A DNA stretch of 64,000 bases from DAOULT01 sp964646625 (lineage in GTDB: Bacteria > Chloroflexota > Anaerolineae > CAZYHC01): the NCBI GenBank assembly GCA_964646625.1, contig CAZYHC010000009.1, forward strand, positions 62,001 through 126,000, given 5' to 3'. The position numbers and the translations under genes were made by a program. Below the pieces are notes generated by a model. It searched no databases and was not told the DNA's origin. It saw only the letters and a list, made by a program, of their open reading frames with translations. Shown here piece after piece: positions 59,101-64,000 of the stretch. Position 1 is the stretch's first letter, and each line of letters starts with the position of its first letter.

Positions 59101-59904
59101 ATGTCTGGAGAAGAATTAAAGAAACAGATTCCAGATACGCAAGAGGAGCCGCGCCGAGGCGGAATAACGCGGCGGCAGTTTTTGGCCACCGCCACCGCCG
59201 TAGGTGTGTCCCAGACAGTTGGCTTCGGCTTGCGGCTTGCTGAGGCGAGCCCTGCACCGGCCCCGGCTGCCGTGGGAGTAGAGTCTCCGGCGGCCCAGGC
59301 AGAACCAAAAGCGGGACATACGATCGTTTTCGATCCCGTTCAGTGCACGGGCTGTCTGGTGTGCGCCGTGGCGTGTGCAGAGAAATGGGCGGCAGAGATC
59401 GCTCCGGAGGCAACCGCGGATGTGGTAAACCTGGAATACTCCAGGATACGTCCTATGAGATTCCAGTACGTTGACGTAATCAACATCTGCCAACATTGCC
59501 AGCTTGAGGAGTGGGCCGAGGGTTCAACTAAGCACCCCTGCCAGGCGGTGTGCCCGGAAGACTCGATAATAGTAGTGCCCGAAGGTGAAGGGAAACCAGG
59601 CTTCACGGGAATGGGCTACATGACCATAGATCGCGAGACGTGCCTGGGGCTCGACCTGTGCGGGAGGTGTCTGGAGATCTGCGAGGATCAGTTCGGGAGC
59701 GGCATTTCCTTCGACCCCATCGAAAAGAAGGCCCAAATCTGCACCCGGTGTGGGGGCAGCCCCACCTGCGTGGAGGTGTGTCCGGAGCCGCTTGCGCTAC
59801 AATTTGTGCCTGTCGGAAGAAACGGTAGGTACTTCGCGCACCCGCCAGAAGCCAAAGCAGAGCTTCTGTACATGAAGATGTTCAGTAAAAGGAGGGACCT
59901 ATAA
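59101..59904 (+). CDS. Tat-exported ferredoxin-type subunit with four 4Fe-4S clusters
   Basis: 267 residues. Twin-arginine signal ITRRQFLATATAVG (residues 22-35), then an Ala/Pro-rich linker. Sixteen cysteines in HybA/DmsB-like order: CTGCLVCAVAC near 82, CQHC plus CQAVC, CLGLDLCGRCLEIC and CTRCGGSPTCVEVC. Electron-transfer partner of the AOR-family protein, whose start it overlaps (TAATG). ATG 59101 follows AAAGGAGGG; an in-frame upstream extension is rejected. The Tat signal implies the pair works outside the cytoplasm, perhaps carrying the catalytic subunit along. Confidence 0.88.
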   Translation: MSGEELKKQIPDTQEEPRRGGITRRQFLATATAVGVSQTVGFGLRLAEASPAPAPAAVGVESPAAQAEPKAGHTIVFDPVQCTGCLVCAVACAEKWAAEIAPEATADVVNLEYSRIRPMRFQYVDVINICQHCQLEEWAEGSTKHPCQAVCPEDSIIVVPEGEGKPGFTGMGYMTIDRETCLGLDLCGRCLEICEDQFGSGISFDPIEKKAQICTRCGGSPTCVEVCPEPLALQFVPVGRNGRYFAHPPEAKAELLYMKMFSKRRDL

Positions 59905-61946
59905 TGGCTGAACTCAAAGGTGTTGCTGGGAGGATCGCCAGAGTGGACCTGTCCAGCGGGACGGTGTCCGTCGTAGAACCGCCGGAGGAGGTCTACAGGA
60001 AATTCCTGGGAGGCTCGGCGCTGGGGCTCTACTTCATGTTCAAGGAAGGGATAGTGAATCCGGAGGTGGATCCCTACAGCCCAGAAAACATGATTCAATT
60101 CATGATCGGGCCGGTCACCGGCATAGGGCCCAACGCTCGCTCCACTATCGTAACCAAGAGCCTCTACAATTTCCTCTGTATAACCACCAGCGGGGGGCAA
60201 GTGGCCTCCGAATTAAAGTTCGCCGGGTGGGATGGGGTTCAGGTCGTAGGAAAAGCGGAGAAACCGGTCTACATAGCCATCATAGACGACAACGTCGAGA
60301 TCCGGGATGCCGGCGAGTTCTGGGGGATGGGCGTCGAAGAAGCAGAAATGGAAATGAAGAAGAGGGTAGTGGCGCCCCTGGAGTATAGAGAAGCCATCGT
60401 GGCTTCCGCAGATCTGACCCCCGAATGGGCCGCGTTAAGGCCGCCCGGCCGTAAAGGGGTGGGAGCCAAGAGGCTGGCTGGTTGCTGGGTGATCGGGCCT
60501 GGGGGAGAGAACCAGGTGCGGTACGCCTGCGTCATGACCGAAGGCGCCCGGGCCCACGGCAGATACGGGGCAGGAGCGGTGGCCGGCTCCAAGAACCTGA
60601 AGGGGATCGTGGTCAGAGGAACAAAGGGACACAGGCTGGCTGACAAAGCCCGATTCCTGGAGTTAGTGGGGGAGGTACAGGCCGTAGAGAGACAAGATTA
60701 CTTCTGGAGATCGTACGGCACCGCCGGCATAGGCGCCAGGTCGGCTGTGGTCGAAGACGCCTTCCCGATCAGGAACTGGCAATGGGGCTGTTGGGCAGAC
60801 CCCGACGGGGTCAAGGCGCTCACCGGACCATTTATGGATACGGCCAGTTTCGTGCGGAAGCAATCGTGCCCGGGCTGCGTCCTGCATTGCCTGTACCCCA
60901 CGGAGGTAACCAGTGCGGATGGCCTGATGGATAGAACCATCACCGACATGCCTGACTGGGAGGCCATGGGGATGGTGGGGGGCAACCTGGGTCACCTGGA
61001 AGTGGAGGGCTTAACCCCAAATGAGGGCTTTGGAGGGGACCACTTTGACATGGCCGAGGGCCTGGCCAAGTGCCAGTACACCACCTTCCTTCACGACGAC
61101 GCCGGGCTGGACTTCATCGAAGGAGGGGCTCTGCTGGCCCTGCTCATGGAGCTGAGGCAGCGAGAGCTCATCGAAGTGGCGGACCTGGACGGGGTAGACC
61201 TGAAATGGGGCGACGTCCACGCCATTGAGGCGATGCTGAAAAAGATCGTGGCCAAAGAGGGCATAGGTGAAGTGCTGGCCAATGGAACGTGGGAAACGGC
61301 CAAGTACTTCAGCGAGCAGAAGGGCAACCCGGAGATCATGAACTACTGCATGACGGGTAAGAGATATGGTCAGCCCGCCCACGACGTCAGGAGCCCCGCC
61401 GACAAAGACGCCTTGGAGTACGTTACGGTGGTGAGGCCCTGCGAGCACACCGGTGGAGGGGGAGGAGGATTCAAGGGCGGTGATTTCGCTGCCGCCGCCG
61501 CAGGCCAGAACGTGAAGTCCGCGGTCGACTCCCTGGTCCACTGCAACTTTGCCCGCGGACACTGGGCAGGGGTGAGCTCAGAGCTGATCCAGGCGGCGAC
61601 GGGATGGGACGACTTCGACGAGGAGGCGTTCACAAGAGTGGGGGAGAGGGTCTACGCTCTGGGCAGACTCTTCAACATCCACACCCAGAAAATCACCAAT
61701 CCCAAAGAGGAGTGGGACTCTCCAAAAATGTTCCCGCACAGGTGGTTCAATGACCCGCTGCCCACTGGCCCTCACAAAGGGGCCATAGCCTACGAGGGCG
61801 ACCCCTCGAAGCTGTTCGACGGGACGTTGATCGAGTACTGGAAGGCCAGAGGCTGGACCGAAGACAAGGGCATCCCGACGGAGGATAAGCTGAAGGAGTT
61901 AGGGCTCGACGATATCGCAGAGGCCATCGCCAGGCTGTATCGCTAA
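59904..61946 (+). CDS. Aldehyde:ferredoxin oxidoreductase family enzyme (tungsten or molybdenum cofactor)
   Basis: 680 residues. N-terminal AOR domain with FLGGSALGLYFMF near 34 and GPVTGIGPNARST near 69; the conserved GRYGAGAVAGSKNLKGIVVRG region (219-239); cluster cysteines CPGCVLHC (C322, C325, C329); and a later VVRPCEHTGGGG that may give the fourth ligand. It binds a bis-pterin W or Mo and one 4Fe-4S cluster. No own signal peptide. Low resemblance to classical archaeal AORs in the C-terminal half, so the substrate is open: aldehyde, carboxylate or something else. Confidence 0.9.
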   Translation: MAELKGVAGRIARVDLSSGTVSVVEPPEEVYRKFLGGSALGLYFMFKEGIVNPEVDPYSPENMIQFMIGPVTGIGPNARSTIVTKSLYNFLCITTSGGQVASELKFAGWDGVQVVGKAEKPVYIAIIDDNVEIRDAGEFWGMGVEEAEMEMKKRVVAPLEYREAIVASADLTPEWAALRPPGRKGVGAKRLAGCWVIGPGGENQVRYACVMTEGARAHGRYGAGAVAGSKNLKGIVVRGTKGHRLADKARFLELVGEVQAVERQDYFWRSYGTAGIGARSAVVEDAFPIRNWQWGCWADPDGVKALTGPFMDTASFVRKQSCPGCVLHCLYPTEVTSADGLMDRTITDMPDWEAMGMVGGNLGHLEVEGLTPNEGFGGDHFDMAEGLAKCQYTTFLHDDAGLDFIEGGALLALLMELRQRELIEVADLDGVDLKWGDVHAIEAMLKKIVAKEGIGEVLANGTWETAKYFSEQKGNPEIMNYCMTGKRYGQPAHDVRSPADKDALEYVTVVRPCEHTGGGGGGFKGGDFAAAAAGQNVKSAVDSLVHCNFARGHWAGVSSELIQAATGWDDFDEEAFTRVGERVYALGRLFNIHTQKITNPKEEWDSPKMFPHRWFNDPLPTGPHKGAIAYEGDPSKLFDGTLIEYWKARGWTEDKGIPTEDKLKELGLDDIAEAIARLYR

Positions 61947-61980
61947 ACTCTCGTAAGAGATGGTTTGGGTGGCACGCTTG

Positions 61981-62030
61981 AGGCCCCAACCGAGTGTCAC
62001 CATTGGTTGGGGCCTCTTGTTCGTCCTTTA
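61981..62030 (+). terminator. Rho-independent terminator after the AOR gene
   Basis: AGGCCCCAACC (61981-61991) pairs perfectly with GGTTGGGGCCT (62005-62015); CTTGTTCGTCCTTT follows. It separates the ferredoxin-AOR unit from the E1-like gene. Confidence 0.8.
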
Positions 62031-62071
62031 GCCCCGAGATGGGCTGGCCGAAGAGCAGGGGGTCAAGGGGC

Positions 62072-62977
62072 ATGGACTATGAGGAGCTTTTTCAGAGGAA
62101 CCTGGGCATATTTGAGCGCGAGGAGCAGGAGAGGATAAGGGACGCCAAGAAGGTAATGATCATTGGCTGTGGGGGCATCGGTGGGGCGGTGGCGATCGTG
62201 CTGGCCAGGAGCGGGGTGGGCAATTTCGTGCTCATGGAGTACGATAACTATCAACCCTCGAACATGAACCGCCAGGTAACCTGCTTCACCGACACGATAG
62301 GGATAAACAAGGCCGCGTCCATAAAAGAAACTATCCTCAAGATCAACCCGGAAGCCAAAGTCACGGCCTACGAGCGAGGCTTACAACCCGATGAAATCGA
62401 AGAAATGATAGGGCCAGCAGACATCATCGTGCCCGCCATGGATGACTGGCCGCTGAGCCTGACCGTTTTTGAGGCGGCGAGAAAGCTGGGTAAGCCTGCG
62501 GTGTTGTCGTATCCTGTCGGAGCTTTGGGGCGGGCCTCCATCTTTCTGCCCGATGGCCCCCCCGCCGCGGAGTGCCTGGCTATGCCCTTGCTCCCGTACC
62601 ACGAACTAAAACGGTACTCGGAAAGTCCTGACTCCAGGCGCATACTCTTGTACTACATGACGGAGGGGGCCTGGAGAGAGGAATGGTTTGAGCGCTGGTG
62701 TGTGGGGGAGTGGCCCCACGCCCAGCTTTGCACCATCGTCTGGATCACGGCCACCCTGGCCGCCATGGAGATTCTGAAGCTGATCAGCGGGAAGTGGAAG
62801 CTCGTCGCCGCGCCGTACTACTGGCACGTCACCCCCGCCAGGGCGCGCATCAAGAAGTTTGGGCTGGCTCGACGGCTGGTCTCGCGGCTGTCACGGCGGA
62901 AATGGATGCAGCAGCGATTGCCCTGGCTGACAAGGCGAAAACGGCTGGTGCGGCTGTTTACCTGGCTGATACGGTGA
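62072..62977 (+). CDS. E1-like ThiF/MoeB/HesA-family adenylating enzyme
   Basis: 301 residues. ATP-binding GCGGIGGAVAIVLARSGVG (29-47), FVLMEYDNYQPSNMNRQ with the conserved Asp and the N-x-x-R of MoeB/ThiF, then IVPAMDDWP near 119. The paired zinc Cys-x-x-Cys of MoeB is not visible. The C-terminus is an Arg-rich helical tail. By analogy it would activate a ubiquitin-like sulfur carrier or a peptide; next to AOR a role in W/Mo-pterin sulfur or in maturing the enzyme is inferred. AGGGGG is 9 bases upstream. Confidence 0.82.
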   Translation: MDYEELFQRNLGIFEREEQERIRDAKKVMIIGCGGIGGAVAIVLARSGVGNFVLMEYDNYQPSNMNRQVTCFTDTIGINKAASIKETILKINPEAKVTAYERGLQPDEIEEMIGPADIIVPAMDDWPLSLTVFEAARKLGKPAVLSYPVGALGRASIFLPDGPPAAECLAMPLLPYHELKRYSESPDSRRILLYYMTEGAWREEWFERWCVGEWPHAQLCTIVWITATLAAMEILKLISGKWKLVAAPYYWHVTPARARIKKFGLARRLVSRLSRRKWMQQRLPWLTRRKRLVRLFTWLIR

Positions 62978-63027
62978 ACAAATCCGGGTTTCCAATACCC
63001 ACCGTTAAAATATAGAGGGAGGGGAAC

Positions 63028-63528
63028 ATGAAGCGGGTGTTTTCCATCGTTAATATCCTGGCATTGGCGTCGGGATGTTTGATGATCGCGGCAATGTTAT
63101 TCCCATGGTGGAGAGTAGCCATTATAGGCAGAGAGGGAACCAACGTCTATCCCTACCTGATCGATGGCGCGGCTTCGGAGCTTCTGGGCTATAAAAGAAG
63201 CGCACCGATGACCATCTTCACCGTGGTTTTAATAGTATGCATTGTCCTCTGTTTCGTGGGGAGCGTCTTAAAAGGGATCAAAGGGAGGATCGTCCTGGGA
63301 GTTGCGGGCATCTTTGCTTTGCTTGCTACTGGGGGCTTTTTATATAGGATTTATCGGGTGTGTGAGATGTATGAAATATCTCTACAGGGGTTCACCGTAA
63401 CGACCGCAGAGATGGTACCCTTTGAAGTGGAAACCGGGTTCCAGGTAGGATTTTACCTGATTATTGCTGCGGGGGTGCTGTGCTTGGTCTCGTGTGCACT
63501 GCATGGGATACTTCTACGTCGCTCATGA
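63028..63528 (+). CDS. Small four-helix membrane protein, unknown function
   Basis: 166 residues. Four hydrophobic helices (near 5-27, 60-82, 88-106, 137-160), with MLFPWWRVAIIG after the first. Polar external loop containing GREGTNVYPYLID. No family recognised. Separated by 50 bases from the E1-like gene, with GAGGGAGGGG as ribosome site. Likely co-transcribed with it. Confidence 0.6.
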   Translation: MKRVFSIVNILALASGCLMIAAMLFPWWRVAIIGREGTNVYPYLIDGAASELLGYKRSAPMTIFTVVLIVCIVLCFVGSVLKGIKGRIVLGVAGIFALLATGGFLYRIYRVCEMYEISLQGFTVTTAEMVPFEVETGFQVGFYLIIAAGVLCLVSCALHGILLRRS

Positions 63529-63537
63529 GGGCCTGGG

Positions 63538-63652
63538 GGCCCGCATCAGGAAATTTGGTCCAGCGTCGCGGCGGGAATGGATACAGTGATATCTGCCCTG
63601 GCTGACGGGGCAAAAACGGCTTATGCGGCTGTTCACGCGGACGATAAGCTGA
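63538..63652 (+). pseudogene. Degenerate duplicate of the E1-like gene 3' end
   Basis: About 115 bases align with 62845-62976 (same order, roughly 75-80% identity, one deletion of about 20 bases). Translation gives RIRKFGP ... RREWIQ-stop-YLPWLTGQKRLMRLFTRTIS-stop, matching RIKKFGL ... RRKWMQQRLPWLTRRKRLVRLFTWLIR. An internal TGA and the missing body show it is dead. Confidence 0.75.
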
Positions 63653-63717
63653 TTAGCTCTGGCATGTTTTGGTCAGCCTGGGCATTTCAATTTATAGAAA
63701 GAAGGGATGCACGAAAA

Positions 63718-64000
63718 ATGACTGAAGAAAGAAAGTGTAAGATACCGAGGCGGAAATTCCTCACAGGCGCGGGCGGGTTTGCGGCTGGACTGACCGCGCT
63801 TGGGCTGCAAGGTACGCTGCCGGTATCGTCGGCGCAGCAACAAGAGGGCATCTGGCGCTGCCTGTGTGGAGAGATATTCGACACCGCAGAAGAGTTGAAA
63901 GAGCACATGGCGGTGGAACATGCCCGGAAATTGCCCCAGATAAGGCAGGTCAGTAAACCCACCTATGACCAATTCCTGGTCGGAGCGGTTAAACGCTTTG
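63718..64000 (+). CDS. Tat-exported protein with C2H2-like finger, cut by window end
   Basis: 94 codons visible, frame open to the right edge. Twin-arginine signal IPRRKFLTGAGGFAAGLTAL (residues 9-28) with likely cut after SSAQ. Then WRCLCGEIFDTAEELKEHMAVEH, a Cys-x-Cys ... His-x5-His spacing like a classical zinc finger, and PTYDQFLVGAVKRF. The last segment recalls the region after the signal of reductive-dehalogenase-like proteins, but too little is visible to say. Same operon as the E1-like gene. Confidence 0.65.
   Translation, partial: MTEERKCKIPRRKFLTGAGGFAAGLTALGLQGTLPVSSAQQQEGIWRCLCGEIFDTAEELKEHMAVEHARKLPQIRQVSKPTYDQFLVGAVKRF

Overview
The window reads as ordinary bacterial chromosome, roughly 57-60% GC by eye, and gene-dense. 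Gene content (many carbohydrate ABC transporters without their own ATPase, UroD-type corrinoid methyltransferases, an FtsA-like / 'baseplate J-like' / RuvX / MltG run, aldehyde ferredoxin oxidoreductase) suggests an anaerobic or facultative heterotroph of the Chloroflexota (Anaerolineae-like). That placement is inference from gene content, not from a marker-gene search. Housekeeping promoters are easy to see: several near-perfect TTGACA-N17-TATAAT sites stand in front of real genes.

Region 1 (1-18015) is a sugar or sugar-acid catabolic region: a truncated zinc alcohol dehydrogenase, an FrdA/AspO-type flavoprotein, an IclR regulator with a consensus promoter, an aldehyde dehydrogenase, an RbsACB-type importer, a MalFG-type permease pair with its binding protein, a UroD-family protein, an aldo/keto reductase and a 2-keto-3-deoxygluconate-type kinase. 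A minus-strand scrap of a second such kinase lies at 2931-2972. Small accessory genes (retropepsin-like protease, DUF5678, a truncated second protease) sit between the MalFG genes and their binding protein.

Region 2 (18445-25023) makes or modifies a surface glycan: a GT-C-like membrane protein, DegT aminotransferase, GT2, cupin, two methyltransferases and an unrecognised protein. Region 3 (25024-32734) is a second carbohydrate importer preceded by another UroD-family protein and interrupted by a DUF4258/YgiT toxin-antitoxin pair, then a decayed DUF4160/DUF2442 pair, a corrinoid protein and an MFS transporter on the minus strand. The UroD-family and corrinoid proteins together suggest methyl-group transfer tied to carbohydrate uptake.

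Region 4 (32772-37030, minus) is a three-gene set of TPR and beta-propeller proteins. Region 5 (37168-47068) is core: alaS, an orphan UPF0175 antitoxin, an AT-rich kinase, the FtsA-like and baseplate-J-like pair, ruvX, mltG and an acyl carrier protein. Region 6 (47311-49959, minus) couples a NapH-like iron-sulfur membrane protein to a deoxyhypusine-synthase-like protein and a GmhA-type isomerase. Region 7 (50060-58499) is a second glycan cluster with a B12-binding radical SAM protein.

Region 8 (58634-64000) is the most distinctive. A perfect promoter drives a leader holding two near-identical structured RNAs, each followed by its own terminator, in front of a Tat-exported four-cluster ferredoxin and an aldehyde-ferredoxin-oxidoreductase-family protein. 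I interpret the RNAs as tandem molybdenum/tungsten-cofactor riboswitches. An E1/MoeB-like protein, a small membrane protein, a decayed duplicate of the E1 gene end and a second Tat protein (cut by the window edge) follow. No tRNA, rRNA, CRISPR array, insertion sequence or prophage was recognised.
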